Origin: Brevibacillus choshinensis
GTDB taxonomy: Bacteria > Bacillota > Bacilli > Brevibacillales > Brevibacillaceae
Length of the DNA stretch: 64,000 bases
NCBI RefSeq assembly: GCF_001420695.1
Contig: NZ_LJJB01000010.1
Span: 1,766,131 to 1,830,130, forward strand
Reading direction: 5' to 3'
How positions within the stretch are numbered: position 1 is the stretch's first letter; every line of letters starts with the position of its first letter. The notes under the pieces were generated by a model that saw nothing but the letters and a program-made list of their open reading frames with translations, was not told the origin of the DNA and ran no database searches. Below are positions 26,086 through 35,590 of this stretch, one piece after another. A program made the position numbers and the translations under genes.

Positions 26086-27372
26086 TTATCCGTAAATGCC
26101 GCGAACGACTACAGTCTGCTCACGATCTGGTCCTACAGAGAAGATCGACATTGGGATGCCTGTCAATTGCGTGATGCGCTCAATATAGTGACGTGCGTTT
26201 TCAGGCAAGTCGTTCAGGTTGCGAACACCTGTAATATCTTCTGTCCAGCCTGGCATCTCCTCGTATACCGGTTCGCATTTTGCGAGCAGGTTGAGGTTCG
26301 CAGGGAACGATTCAATAATTTCACCATTGTATTTGTACGCGGTGCAAATACGCAGGGTGTCAATTCCAGACAATGTGTCCAGCTTGGTGATCGCCAAGCC
26401 AGTGATACCGCTCACACGACGAGCGTGACGCACGACTACGCTGTCAAACCAGCCTACACGGCGTGCACGGCCAGTTGTCGTACCATACTCGGCACCAACT
26501 TCACGGATCTGATCGCCAATCGCATCAGAAAGCTCAGTCAGGAACGGACCGTCCCCTACGCGAGTGGTGTACGCTTTCGCAACACCAATGACTTGATTGA
26601 TTTTGGTCGGACCTACACCAGAACCGATGGTAACCCCACCAGCAATCGGGTTGGAAGAAGTAACGTAAGGATAAGTACCTTGGTCAATGTCCAGCAGTAC
26701 GCCTTGAGCGCCTTCAAACAGGACACGGTTACCGCGATCGATTGCGTCATTCAGTACTACGGATGTGTCCGTTACATATGGGCGAATGATTTCTGCAACA
26801 GCCAGGTATTCGTCCAATACTTCTTGTAGCTCAAATCCAGTCGTGTTGTACACTTTTTCCAGCAACATGTTTTTCTCAGCCAGGTTGCGTTCGAGCTTGC
26901 GTTTGAATTCTTCTGCATCCAACAGATCGGCGATACGGATACCGATACGAGCTGCTTTGTCCATGTAAGCAGGACCGATACCTTTACGGGTCGTACCGAT
27001 CTTGTTTGCTCCGCGGCTATCTTCTTCTACGCCATCCAGCTTGATGTGGTATGGCAGAATCACGTGCGCGCGATCACTGATTTTCAAGTTGTTTGTGGTG
27101 AAACCAAAGCTGTGAATGTACTCCAGCTCTTTAATCAACGCTCTCGGATCGACTACCATGCCGTTTCCGATAACGCAGGTCTTATCTGTATAAAAAATTC
27201 CAGATGGAATCAAATGAAGCTTATATTTGTTACCATCAAAAATAATGGTATGGCCTGCGTTGTTACCACCTTGGTAACGAGCCACTACCTCTGCGCTTTC
27301 TGCCAGATAGTCTGTAATTTTACCTTTACCTTCATCGCCCCACTGGGTTCCGACGACAACGACTGTTGACAT
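26086..27372 (-). CDS. purA: adenylosuccinate synthetase
   Basis: A 428-residue enzyme that makes adenylosuccinate from IMP, aspartate and GTP, the first committed step to AMP. Signature parts: [14 protein letters not shown] at the start, GNNAGHTI, the second signature [10 protein letters not shown] with TRKGIGP before it, and [19 protein letters not shown] precedes the ATG. A promoter and a PurBox lie upstream, so PurR control by PRPP levels is expected. It ends at a strong terminator. Confidence 0.98.
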   Translation of the reverse strand: MSTVVVVGTQWGDEGKGKITDYLAESAEVVARYQGGNNAGHTIIFDGNKYKLHLIPSGIFYTDKTCVIGNGMVVDPRALIKELEYIHSFGFTTNNLKISDRAHVILPYHIKLDGVEEDSRGANKIGTTRKGIGPAYMDKAARIGIRIADLLDAEEFKRKLERNLAEKNMLLEKVYNTTGFELQEVLDEYLAVAEIIRPYVTDTSVVLNDAIDRGNRVLFEGAQGVLLDIDQGTYPYVTSSNPIAGGVTIGSGVGPTKINQVIGVAKAYTTRVGDGPFLTELSDAIGDQIREVGAEYGTTTGRARRVGWFDSVVVRHARRVSGITGLAITKLDTLSGIDTLRICTAYKYNGEIIESFPANLNLLAKCEPVYEEMPGWTEDITGVRNLNDLPENARHYIERITQLTGIPMSIFSVGPDREQTVVVRGIYG

Positions 27373-27423
27373 CGAAAAACACCTCCTGATATCATCATGT
27401 CCTTTTGGGCCTGAAACAATCTA

Positions 27424-27452
27424 AGTGTACTAAACCATTTCCTGTATGTCAA
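27424..27452 (-). promoter_or_regulatory. purA promoter
   Basis: On the minus strand TTGACA (27452-27447), a 17-base spacer and TACACT (27429-27424). Confidence 0.65.
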
Positions 27453-27455
27453 CGA

Positions 27456-27499
27456 AAATACGAACATTAGAATAGTGGAAAGATTATATGTTCGGTAAT
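27456..27499 (-). promoter_or_regulatory. PurBox pair (PurR operator) of purA
   Basis: CGAA at 27461-27464 (within ACGAACATT) and TTCG at 27491-27494 (within ATGTTCGGTAA) are inverted and 26 bases apart. This matches the PurBox layout of Bacillus PurR (14-base arms, 16-17 bases between). It lies just upstream of the -35 box, the usual place in pur operators. Confidence 0.65.
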
Positions 27500-27568
27500 T
27501 AACATACGCTTGAATGTCCCCTGTTGTCCCTTTCCTTTTTACATTTGGGGCCCTTTTTTCCCCATAGA

Positions 27569-27597
27569 AAAAAGCCGGAAGCATTTCCGACTTTTCT
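27569..27597 (-). terminator. terminator of dnaB
   Basis: AAAGCCGGAA pairs with TTCCGACTTT (one mismatch), loop of three to four bases, T-run on the minus strand. Confidence 0.75.
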
Positions 27598-27610
27598 TCT
27601 TCTGACTCTA

Positions 27611-28960
27611 TTATCCTGCCTGATTTCGAAAGCGATTATCCAAGCTGACGAACTTGTTGTATTCCTTCAAAAACGCGAGTTCTACCGTTCCTGTAGGGCC
27701 ATTACGCTGTTTGGCGATAATAACCTCAATGACGTTTTTGTTCTCGGTCTCTTTATCGTAGTAGTCATCCCGATAGAGGAAGGCTACGATGTCCGCGTCC
27801 TGCTCGATCGAACCGGATTCACGAATATCTGACATCATCGGGCGCTTGTCCTGCCGTTGCTCTACGCCACGGCTCAACTGCGACAGGGCGATTACCGGTA
27901 CATTCAATTCCCGGGCGATCCCTTTTAAGGTACGGGAGATTTCCGAAACTTCCTGCTGACGGTTATCCCCTTTTCCTCGACCGTGAATCAGTTGCAAGTA
28001 ATCGATCAAAATCAATCCTAAGCCTTTTTCCGCTTGAAGCCTGCGACATTTGGCCCGGATATCCATGACTGTTACCCCAGGCGAGTCATCAATGTAGATC
28101 GGCGCTTTCGCCAATGTCCCGATCGCCATCGTGAGCTTTTGCCAGTCGTCTTCCTCCAGAGCCCCTGAACGCATCCGAGAGGCATCCAGATTCCCTTCGG
28201 CACAGATCATACGCTGAACGAGCTGAGTGGCACCCATCTCGAGAGAAAAAATAGCGACGGTTTCTCCGGCTCGTGCCGCTACATTCTGTGCCAGATTCAG
28301 AGCAAACGCCGTTTTCCCTACCGAAGGACGGGCAGCGAGGATAATCAAGTCGCTTCGCTGCAAGCCAGCCGTCATCTTGTCCAGATCGGTATATCCCGTA
28401 GAAATCCCCGTGATATCTCCTTTACGCTGACTCAAAAACTCGATGCGTTCATAGGTCTCCATCAGCGCATCACGGATAGGAGTGAATCCCCCGCTGTTGC
28501 GATTCTGTCCGATCTCCATGATGTACTTTTCCGCATCGGCGATGATGGCAGTGACCTCATCCTCGCGTGAATAACCGTCATTGGCAATCTTGGTTGCTGT
28601 ATGAATTAATCGCCGTAGCAGCGATTTTTCTTCCACAATCTTCGCATAGTATTCGATGTTCGCTGCGGTCGGAACAGAGCTCGCGATCTCCGTCAGGTAG
28701 GTAACGCCGCCGATCTCGTCCAACAGCTTGTGGTCCTGCAATTCAGCCGTCACTGTAACCAAGTCGACAGGCTCTCCTTTTTCGTACAGGTCCACCATCG
28801 TTTGAAAGATGCGCTGATGCGCTGTCTTATAGAAATCCTCCGGTCGAAGAAGTTCTATGGCCGTGATAAGAGCATCCTTGGACAAGAACACGGCACCCAG
28901 CACCGACTGTTCTGCTTCCTTGTTCTGCGGCGGCACACGATCCAAAAACAGGTCGCTCAC
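27611..28960 (-). CDS. dnaB: replicative DNA helicase (DnaB family; Bacillus DnaC)
   Basis: A 449-residue RecA-fold helicase that unwinds DNA at the fork. The N-terminal domain begins VPPQNKEAEQSVLGAVF; the motor domain has Walker A AARPSVGKTAFALN near residue 210, Walker B LILIDYLQLI and the RGVEQRQDKRPMMSDIRESG arginine-finger region. Length is that of the family. It follows rplI by 24 bases in the usual Firmicute gdpP-rplI-dnaB order and ends at a terminator. In Bacillus nomenclature the gene is dnaC. Confidence 0.97.
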   Translation of the reverse strand: MSDLFLDRVPPQNKEAEQSVLGAVFLSKDALITAIELLRPEDFYKTAHQRIFQTMVDLYEKGEPVDLVTVTAELQDHKLLDEIGGVTYLTEIASSVPTAANIEYYAKIVEEKSLLRRLIHTATKIANDGYSREDEVTAIIADAEKYIMEIGQNRNSGGFTPIRDALMETYERIEFLSQRKGDITGISTGYTDLDKMTAGLQRSDLIILAARPSVGKTAFALNLAQNVAARAGETVAIFSLEMGATQLVQRMICAEGNLDASRMRSGALEEDDWQKLTMAIGTLAKAPIYIDDSPGVTVMDIRAKCRRLQAEKGLGLILIDYLQLIHGRGKGDNRQQEVSEISRTLKGIARELNVPVIALSQLSRGVEQRQDKRPMMSDIRESGSIEQDADIVAFLYRDDYYDKETENKNVIEVIIAKQRNGPTGTVELAFLKEYNKFVSLDNRFRNQAG

Positions 28961-28984
28961 GTCACACCCTCCACATGTCAGTCA

Positions 28985-29428
28985 TTATTCTTCCACCACG
29001 TGAACTTTGAGCGTTGTGGTTACTTCGTTGTGCAATTTTACTTTGATTTGTGTGACACCGAGTGCGCGGATCGCATCCATCTCGAGCTTGCGCTTGTCCA
29101 CTTTGACTTTGAACTGTTCTTCCAAAGCCTGTGCGACTTGCTTGCTGGAAATGGCTCCAAACAGACGACCACCTTCGCCTGCTTTTCCTTTCACTTTCAC
29201 AGTCAGCTCGCTCAGTTTTTCTCCCAGCTCTTGTGCTTCCTGTTTTTCCTGCTCTTTGCGTTTCTCTTCGCTTTTCTTTTGAGCATCCAGCGTTTTGACG
29301 TTGCTATCTGTAGCTTCCTTTGCCAATCCACGCGGCAGCAGGAAGTTGCGTACATAACCTTCAGAGAGATCTTTTACTTCGCCTTTTTTTCCTTGGCCTT
29401 TTACATCTTGAAGAAAAATGACTTTCAT
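28985..29428 (-). CDS. rplI: 50S ribosomal protein L9
   Basis: A 147-residue L9: N-terminal [19 protein letters not shown] with the [15 protein letters not shown]-binding end, a long charged helix, and a C-terminal domain with [14 protein letters not shown]. Two ATGs are adjacent; the second (29428) has the better distance from GGGGGA and gives the family's usual start. It lies between gdpP and dnaB. Confidence 0.97.
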   Translation of the reverse strand: MKVIFLQDVKGQGKKGEVKDLSEGYVRNFLLPRGLAKEATDSNVKTLDAQKKSEEKRKEQEKQEAQELGEKLSELTVKVKGKAGEGGRLFGAISSKQVAQALEEQFKVKVDKRKLEMDAIRALGVTQIKVKLHNEVTTTLKVHVVEE

Positions 29429-29454
29429 CATCGTTTCCCCCTTCTTCTATTGGC

Positions 29455-31392
29455 CTATATGACCGAATCAATCGCTTCTTTCAAGCGTTTCACTGCTTCT
29501 TTCATGGTAATACCCTCGATTTGTGTCGCTGCCCCAGTCAAGTGTCCGCCGCCACCCAAAAGCTCCATAACGGATTGGACGTTAATATCGCCCAGAGAGC
29601 GTCCACTAATCAAGATCGCACCGTCTGCCCGCTGTGCTGCTACAAACGATGCCTGGATACCAGACAGGGTCAGGAGCTGCTCTGCTGCCTGCGCTACCTG
29701 GACTTGCGTATAATCCTCTGTCGGATCACCCGTGGCGATCGCCATATTGTCTCGGTACGTTTCGGTGTTCATGATGATTCGAGCCCGTTTGACGTACTGG
29801 TTCACATCTTCCTTCAGCAAACGTTGGACCGCTGCTGTATCAGCACCATTGCGACGCAAGAATGATGCCGCCTCAAAGGTACGCGAACCTGTGCGGAACG
29901 CAAAGCTCTTGGTATCGACGACAATCCCGGCAAGAAGTGCTGTCGCAATCAGGCTGTCGATATTCAATCGCTCGCTTTGGTACTGCAACAGCTCTGTGAC
30001 CAGCTCGGATGTAGAAGAAGCATAAGGCTCCAAATACAACAGGACTGGTTCAATAAATTCTTCTGAGCGACGATGGTGGTCAATCACTACCACCCGACTC
30101 GTTTCACCCAGAAGCTTGGGCTCAATGACCAGCGAAGGACGATGTGTATCTACGACAACGAGCAGTGTCCGACCTGTAACCAAACGGATCGCTTGTTCAG
30201 GCGTAACAAATGTCTCAGCCAATTCTTCGTTGGCGTAAATTTCCCGCATCAGTCGTTCTACCGAATTGTTCCCTTCGTCCATGACGATGTAAGCCGCTTT
30301 TTTGTGCACCTGGACTGCCTTAAGTACCCCGAGTGAAGCTCCGATGGAGTCCATATCCGGCTGCTTGTGTCCCATGACGATGACGTGTTCTGCCTCATGA
30401 ATGAGGTCACGCAAGGCATGTGCAATGACACGGGCACGTACACGAGTACGCTTCTCTACGGCATTTGATTTGCCACCGTAGAATGTGAGCTTGTTCCCAA
30501 CCTTTACCGCACTCTGGTCGCCACCGCGTCCGAGTGCAATGTCCAAGCTGGACTGCGCCATTTGACCTAATTCGATGTAGGTACTGGCAGCGGCTCCAAC
30601 CCCGATACTGAGTGTAATCGGAATCTTGTTGTCGGCTGTCATCTCCCGTACCACATCCAAAATGTCAAAACGCGTTTCTTCTAATTTATCAAGTGCTTCC
30701 CGTTCCATCAGCGCCAAAAATTTGTCAGCCGTGATTCGGCGAAGATATATGCCATGTTTGGTAGCCCACTCAGTGATCACACCCGCGACACTCGTTGAAA
30801 GCAGTGTCCGACTCTGGTCATCCATCACTTGCCCGATCTCGTCCAAATTGTCGAGATGGATGATGGCGAGCGCAGCCTTTTCACGATGGTAACGAGCCGT
30901 CAGTTCTTTGAAATCCGTGATATCTGTAAAGTACAACAGACGCTCTTCGGATCGAACCAGCACCTCATACACCCGTTCATTGTAGGTAAATTCCAGCCGT
31001 TTTTGCTCCAGCTTTCCATTCAGCCCAGGAAAAACTTCCTGCAGGTTTTTACCGATCAGCAACTCATCCCCGGACATATGTGTCATGAACGGGTTTACCC
31101 ACTCAATTGCCTTTTCCTCGTTGTATAAAAGGATTCCGATCGGCAGCTCCTGAATAACACCTTCGCCAGCCTTCTTCACACGGTGTGTGACAGTAGCCAG
31201 ATAAAGGCGTAAATCGCGTTGGAACCCCTTCTCAGCCTGGAGGGCATAAAGAACCAGGCCAATCAAGCAGATCATGCCGATCGCCCCGTACATCCAATGG
31301 TGCAGGGTCAAAATCCCCAACAACAGCAAGCTAAAGCTGAGTGCCAGGACCATATGCATCCCGTACCAACGCTTTAACAGGAATTTGGGCAT
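29455..31392 (-). CDS. gdpP: cyclic-di-AMP phosphodiesterase GdpP
   Basis: A 645-residue membrane enzyme that hydrolyses c-di-AMP to pApA. Two transmembrane helices lie in the first 60 residues; then a heme-binding PAS-like domain, a degenerate GGDEF domain (about 170-300) and the DHH/DHHA1 phosphodiesterase: GHKQPDMDSIGASLG near residue 345, VVDTHRPSL, VVVIDHHRRSEEF, and GGGGHLTGAATQ at the end. It is 4 bases after yybS and 26 before rplI, so they share an operon. Confidence 0.97.
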   Translation of the reverse strand: MPKFLLKRWYGMHMVLALSFSLLLLGILTLHHWMYGAIGMICLIGLVLYALQAEKGFQRDLRLYLATVTHRVKKAGEGVIQELPIGILLYNEEKAIEWVNPFMTHMSGDELLIGKNLQEVFPGLNGKLEQKRLEFTYNERVYEVLVRSEERLLYFTDITDFKELTARYHREKAALAIIHLDNLDEIGQVMDDQSRTLLSTSVAGVITEWATKHGIYLRRITADKFLALMEREALDKLEETRFDILDVVREMTADNKIPITLSIGVGAAASTYIELGQMAQSSLDIALGRGGDQSAVKVGNKLTFYGGKSNAVEKRTRVRARVIAHALRDLIHEAEHVIVMGHKQPDMDSIGASLGVLKAVQVHKKAAYIVMDEGNNSVERLMREIYANEELAETFVTPEQAIRLVTGRTLLVVVDTHRPSLVIEPKLLGETSRVVVIDHHRRSEEFIEPVLLYLEPYASSTSELVTELLQYQSERLNIDSLIATALLAGIVVDTKSFAFRTGSRTFEAASFLRRNGADTAAVQRLLKEDVNQYVKRARIIMNTETYRDNMAIATGDPTEDYTQVQVAQAAEQLLTLSGIQASFVAAQRADGAILISGRSLGDINVQSVMELLGGGGHLTGAATQIEGITMKEAVKRLKEAIDSVI

Positions 31393-31396
31393 TTCC

Positions 31397-32305
31397 TCAG
31401 CCCCTCTTCACTCTTGTTTCCAGTTTTTCACGTAACCGAATTCCCAAATCAAAGATACCTACTAGACTCAGTATAGTGGTTAGAAAGGGAAAAATAAATA
31501 GACAGACAATAAGCACTGGAGTCAATCTCTTCCAGCCATACAAATAGGCAGCGAACAGACAAAAACTTAGACCTTGCAAAGTAAATACGGCATCGAGCAT
31601 CACTTTTACGTTGAAAATTGCGCTTTCCCAGAACGTCCCTTGAATGCTTGACCCAAAAACCAGCATGCCGATCATTGCAATAAAGTAATAGTAGAGCAAC
31701 GATCTCGGGAAGGTCCACTCCCGAATCGGCTTCAGTGCCGGGACAGGTCTGCGCAATCGTTTACCGATCAATCGAGCCAGCCAGTGAACAATCGCACTGG
31801 AACCAAAGCTGAACATGACCAGACTCACCGGAAGAAGCATCTTGCCTAATTGGATGTACTGATCGTACTGCTCCTTTGGCATAAACGACGGCCTCAAAAC
31901 AGCAGCCTGCTGCAAAATTGAATCAAAGCTCGTTTTCATTCCGAAAATCATAAAGGCTAGCATGAACACAAAACCAAAGAAGACTGCGACTGCTCCTGCT
32001 GTAATCCCAGAGAGTGCTGTCCCCCTTTTGGTGTAGAAGATCCCCATCAACGCTCCCCAGACAGCAAACTCCAGAGCTACAAAAGCGGTGACCGGTCCCG
32101 TCATAATCCACCCTAAAAAGGTAAACGCAAGTGAGATCCAAACCATGTTTGGCACGGTTCTACTCATTCCCAAGATTAAAAAAGGCAGTGGGACCAAAAT
32201 ACTGACTAACGCACCTAGCACCGTGTATGTACTGAGAAACAATAGCACCAGCGCGATACCCAGCATTAAGGCATTTTCGGCCAATTGCTTGGTTTTCGAA
32301 GGCAT
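31397..32305 (-). CDS. yybS: DUF2232 membrane protein (YybS)
   Basis: A 302-residue protein with about eight hydrophobic helices, of the YybS/DUF2232 family found upstream of gdpP in Firmicutes. The fold resembles transporter S-components, but the function is unknown. Start MPSKTKQLAENALMLG. It ends four bases before gdpP. A paralogous promoter was not found; the rpsR terminator at 32341-32376 separates it from the ribosomal operon, so it needs its own start site in the short gap. Confidence 0.88.
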   Translation of the reverse strand: MPSKTKQLAENALMLGIALVLLFLSTYTVLGALVSILVPLPFLILGMSRTVPNMVWISLAFTFLGWIMTGPVTAFVALEFAVWGALMGIFYTKRGTALSGITAGAVAVFFGFVFMLAFMIFGMKTSFDSILQQAAVLRPSFMPKEQYDQYIQLGKMLLPVSLVMFSFGSSAIVHWLARLIGKRLRRPVPALKPIREWTFPRSLLYYYFIAMIGMLVFGSSIQGTFWESAIFNVKVMLDAVFTLQGLSFCLFAAYLYGWKRLTPVLIVCLFIFPFLTTILSLVGIFDLGIRLREKLETRVKRG

Positions 32306-32340
32306 GTCAGCACCTCATTTGAGAATACAAGAAGATATGG

Positions 32341-32376
32341 AAAAAAGAGGGCCACGCAATTGTGTCCCCCTTTTTA
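32341..32376 (-). terminator. terminator of the rpsF-ssb-rpsR operon
   Basis: GAGGGCCAC pairs with GTGTCCCCC (one mismatch) around six bases; six T follow on the minus strand. Confidence 0.75.
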
Positions 32377-32390
32377 TAGCTTGTGGTAAA

Positions 32391-32621
32391 TTATTCAGCC
32401 GTATAAGGCAGAAGTGCCACTTGACGAGAGCGCTTGATTGCGATCGTCAGTGCACGTTGGTACTTAGCGGAAGTACCAGTTACACGACGAGGCAAGATTT
32501 TACCGCGCTCGCTGATGAACTTTTTGAGCAAATCAACATCTTTATAATCGATGTGTTTGATTTTGTTCACTTTAAAAAAGCATACTTTACGACGCTTATT
32601 AGGACGTCCTTTGCGTGCCAT
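32391..32621 (-). CDS. rpsR: 30S ribosomal protein S18
   Basis: A 76-residue basic protein with [40 protein letters not shown] and ALLPYTAE, all typical of S18, the S6 partner on the platform of the small subunit. The zinc-ribbon cysteines of some S18 forms are absent except one. Third gene of rpsF-ssb-rpsR. Confidence 0.98.
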   Translation of the reverse strand: MARKGRPNKRRKVCFFKVNKIKHIDYKDVDLLKKFISERGKILPRRVTGTSAKYQRALTIAIKRSRQVALLPYTAE

Positions 32622-32665
32622 TATAGTTCCTCCTTCTTAAGGAAATGTGAAAGTTATACGATTCT

Positions 32666-33145
32666 TTAGAACGGCAAGTCATCATCTGAAATGTTGATAG
32701 GCTTGCCAGCACTCGCGAAGGGATCCCCAAACGGATCAAAGTCGTTTCTCTGACCGCCGCCGGATGGCTTGTTGCCACCGCCGAAGCCTGGACCCGGATC
32801 ATATCCTGCATTTTCTCCGCCCTCATTGCCTCGACCGCCCAAAAATTGAACGTTCTCCGCAACAACCTCTGTTACGTATACTCGTTTTCCTTCTTTATTG
32901 TCGTAGGAGCGCGTTTGAAGGCGTCCCTCGATGGCGGCTTGTCTACCCTTGCGCAAATAACTTGCACACAGGTCGGCCAGCTTTTGCCAAGCGACAATAT
33001 TAATGAAATCGGCTTCTCTCTCGCCTGCTTGATTGGTGCGAGGACGATTGATCGCCACAGTAAACGTAGCAACGGCAACGCCATTTGGCGTATAACGAAG
33101 TTCAGGATCTTTTGTCAGGTTGCCGATGAGAATGACTTTATTCAT
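32666..33145 (-). CDS. ssb: single-stranded DNA-binding protein
   Basis: A 159-residue SSB. The OB fold begins [20 protein letters not shown] and includes TVAINRP and [13 protein letters not shown]; the flexible middle is rich in Gly and Pro; the acidic tip ISDDDLPF is the docking site for repair and replication partners. Placed between rpsF and rpsR, as in Bacillus, where the operon links fork supply to growth. Confidence 0.98.
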   Translation of the reverse strand: MNKVILIGNLTKDPELRYTPNGVAVATFTVAINRPRTNQAGEREADFINIVAWQKLADLCASYLRKGRQAAIEGRLQTRSYDNKEGKRVYVTEVVAENVQFLGGRGNEGGENAGYDPGPGFGGGNKPSGGGQRNDFDPFGDPFASAGKPINISDDDLPF

Positions 33146-33174
33146 CTTGGTTCCCCCTCTGACCGCGACAGTGA

Positions 33175-33462
33175 TTACTTCTCATCACGAACGAACATGA
33201 AGCGAATTACGTCGTCGTTAATTTTCATCAGACGCTCTGCTTCCGCAACAGCATCGGAATTCGCTTTGAAGTTCATCAAAACGTAGTAACCTTCACGGAA
33301 CTTGTTAATTTCATAAGCAAGACGACGCTTGCCCATTTCTTGAAGTTTGGAAATTTCGCCGCCGTAGTTGGTTACGATCTCGCTGTAACGGGCTACATTG
33401 GATTTCACTTTCTCTTCTTCAAGGTCTGGACGCAATACATACATAACTTCGTATTGACGCAT
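33175..33462 (-). CDS. rpsF: 30S ribosomal protein S6
   Basis: A 95-residue S6: [40 protein letters not shown] and [13 protein letters not shown]. It heads the rpsF-ssb-rpsR operon. AAGGAGGTG precedes the ATG. Its leader probably binds the S6-S18 complex for feedback control. Confidence 0.98.
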   Translation of the reverse strand: MRQYEVMYVLRPDLEEEKVKSNVARYSEIVTNYGGEISKLQEMGKRRLAYEINKFREGYYVLMNFKANSDAVAEAERLMKINDDVIRFMFVRDEK

Positions 33463-33477
33463 ACCTTTTCACCTCCT

Positions 33478-33525
33478 TATGGACTTTAGCGGCCCTTATA
33501 GGGCAAGGAGCGAGTGCTAAAACGA
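33478..33525 (-). promoter_or_regulatory. candidate S6:S18 ribosomal-protein leader
   Basis: In the rpsF 5' leader, GCCC-TATAA-GGGC forms a hairpin followed at once by CCG and GCTAAA; the last pairs with TTTAGC upstream, leaving a large bulge opposite CCG. A CCG next to a hairpin in an asymmetric loop is the described S6:S18-binding motif, which copies the 16S rRNA site. The ribosome site lies just downstream. Confidence 0.5.
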
Positions 33526-33566
33526 AACGCATAAAACATGCACTCCACAAATACTCGCATTATCGT

Positions 33567-33595
33567 ATTATAGCAAAGCAAATCTCGCGCTGCAA
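33567..33595 (-). promoter_or_regulatory. promoter of rpsF-ssb-rpsR
   Basis: On the minus strand TTGCAG (33595-33590), 17 bases, and a perfect TATAAT (33572-33567). The leader is about 100 bases. Confidence 0.75.
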
Positions 33596-33604
33596 GGCCC
33601 GGTT

Positions 33605-34705
33605 CTAGACGTTGAAACGGAAATGCATAACATCTCCATCCGCTACCACGTACTCTTTCCCTTCAAGACGGTACTTGCCGCGCTCACGTGCTGCAGCAAC
33701 GGAACCAGCATCTACCAGATCATTGTAGGCGATGACTTCCGCACGGATAAAGCCGCGTTCGAAATCGGTATGGATGACGCCCGCTGCTCCGGGAGCTTTG
33801 GTACCACGACGAATCGTCCAAGCGCGAACTTCTTGCACGCCTGCTGTAAAGTAAGTAACCAGTCCCAAAAGCTCGTACGCAGCGCGAATCAAGCGATCCA
33901 GTCCGGATTCAGAAAGACCCAGCTCCTCAAGGAACATGTCTTTATCTTCGCCTTCCAGCTCCGCAATTTCCGCTTCTACCTTGGCACTGATTACGACGAC
34001 TTGTGCACCCTCGCTAGCCGCGTGTTCCCGTACCGTTTGCACATGCGGGTTGGTGTCAGCATCCAAAATGCCGTCTTCCGCCACGTTGCACACGTACAGC
34101 ATCGGCTTAATAGTCAACAGGTGCAAATCGCGAACCCATTTGCGCTCCTCGTCATCCAGCTCTACACTGCGTGCTGAATTTCCTTCTTCAAAAGCAGCCT
34201 TCAATTTCTCCAGCACATCCAGCTCTTGCTTGGCTTCTTTGTCTCCGGCTTTCACTTTACGAACGATACGGTCAATCCGACGGTCTACGGAGTCGAGGTC
34301 AGCAAAGATCAGCTCCAGGTTAATCGTCTCAATATCGCTCAGCGGATCGACACGTCCAGATACGTGCGTAATGTTCTCATCTTCAAAACAACGAACAACG
34401 TGAGCGATCGCATCAACTTCACGAATATGGCCCAAAAACTGGTTCCCCAGGCCCTCACCCTTACTCGCACCTTTAACCAGACCAGCAATGTCCACAAATT
34501 CAAAAGCGGTTGGGACCACTTTGTTTGGAACAACGATCTCTGTCAATTTAGCCAAACGTGGATCTGGAACCTCCACGATACCTACATTGGGATCAATCGT
34601 ACAGAACGGGTAGTTAGCCGATTCTGCACCTGCTTGGGTAATGGCGTTAAACAAGGTCGACTTCCCTACGTTGGGAAGACCTACAATCCCGCAAGATGCA
34701 CCCAT
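33605..34705 (-). CDS. ychF: ribosome-associated P-loop ATPase YchF/OLA1
   Basis: A 366-residue Obg-family member that prefers ATP to GTP and binds ribosomes. [15 protein letters not shown] is the P-loop near residue 8; [20 protein letters not shown] is G3 with its switch; the TGS domain is at the end ([20 protein letters not shown]). Its place beside rpsF is normal for Firmicutes (yyaF). Own promoter presumed in the gap with the divergent gene. Confidence 0.97.
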   Translation of the reverse strand: MGASCGIVGLPNVGKSTLFNAITQAGAESANYPFCTIDPNVGIVEVPDPRLAKLTEIVVPNKVVPTAFEFVDIAGLVKGASKGEGLGNQFLGHIREVDAIAHVVRCFEDENITHVSGRVDPLSDIETINLELIFADLDSVDRRIDRIVRKVKAGDKEAKQELDVLEKLKAAFEEGNSARSVELDDEERKWVRDLHLLTIKPMLYVCNVAEDGILDADTNPHVQTVREHAASEGAQVVVISAKVEAEIAELEGEDKDMFLEELGLSESGLDRLIRAAYELLGLVTYFTAGVQEVRAWTIRRGTKAPGAAGVIHTDFERGFIRAEVIAYNDLVDAGSVAAARERGKYRLEGKEYVVADGDVMHFRFNV

Positions 34706-34893
34706 CTATATACACTCCTTATCATCGTCCTGACATCCTTTTAAGTATATAGATTTGGATATAAGAATACAATTGCATCCTTGTGGGAACTTCCTTGCTG
34801 TATCCTACACCAAACTGGTGGGACAAAAAAAGAAATGCTAGACTGGATGGCAGGAATAGATGAGCTTTCGGTCTATAGAAATGAGGTGTTTTC

Positions 34894-35517
34894 TTGAATT
34901 TGCTCCTACTCGGTGCCTCCGGACGCGTGGGCAGTCACATTCTTACACGCGCACTCCAGGATGGGCATCATGTCACCGCGTTGGCCCGTTCCCCGGAGAA
35001 ACTAGCCCATCACCAAGCGGACAACCTTCGTATCATCTCAGGCAATGTTTTGGAAGTTTCCGACGTCGTACGCACGGTGAGTGGCGCAGATACCGTCATC
35101 TGCACGCTCGGTACCGACGGCTCCACTACTTTGTCAGAGGGCTTCCCTCACATCATCTTTGCCATGAAGCAAGCAGGCATCAAACGTATCATTACTATTG
35201 GAACAGCCGGTATCCTGCAAAGCAGAACGTCCCCTGAATTGCTCCGTTACCAATCCAGCGAGTCCAAACGCAAGCTGACCCGCGCCGCGGAAGAGCATCA
35301 CAAGGCATTTGCCCTGCTGGAACAATCCTCTCTCGATTGGACAATCGTCTGCCCGACCTATTTGCCAGATGGCGAGCTGATCGGTTCCTACCGTGTGGAA
35401 GCTGATTTTTTGCCGGAAAATGGCTCTGAAATCTCTGTCCCGGACACGGCGGCATTCACGTACAGCCTGATTGACAGTGGCGACTATGTACGTTCGCGAG
35501 TTGGCATCGCCTATTGA
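34894..35517 (+). CDS. NAD(P)-binding protein (SDR-like, NmrA/YwnB type)
   Basis: A 207-residue atypical short-chain dehydrogenase. The Rossmann motif is LLGASGRVGSHIL near residue 5, with TALARSPEKL and ISGNVLEVSDV following; the region DWTIVCPTYLPDGE lies near the end. Such proteins bind NAD(P)H and are often flavin reductases or redox-sensing regulators; the substrate here is unknown. TTG start with GAGGTG before it. It is divergent from ychF and converges with the M3 peptidase across a shared terminator. Confidence 0.85.
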   Translation: MNLLLLGASGRVGSHILTRALQDGHHVTALARSPEKLAHHQADNLRIISGNVLEVSDVVRTVSGADTVICTLGTDGSTTLSEGFPHIIFAMKQAGIKRIITIGTAGILQSRTSPELLRYQSSESKRKLTRAAEEHHKAFALLEQSSLDWTIVCPTYLPDGELIGSYRVEADFLPENGSEISVPDTAAFTYSLIDSGDYVRSRVGIAY

Positions 35518-35540
35518 ATAGTAGGCATCTCTCGCAATAC

Positions 35541-35576
35541 AAAGGCTCCCTCTCAAGTGAAAGGGAGCCTTTTTCT
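35541..35576. terminator. bidirectional terminator between convergent genes
   Basis: AAAGGCTCCCT and AGGGAGCCTTT pair almost perfectly, with A-run before and T-run after, so it serves both neighbours. Confidence 0.85.
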
Positions 35577-35590
35577 CGTTTCGCCAAGCT

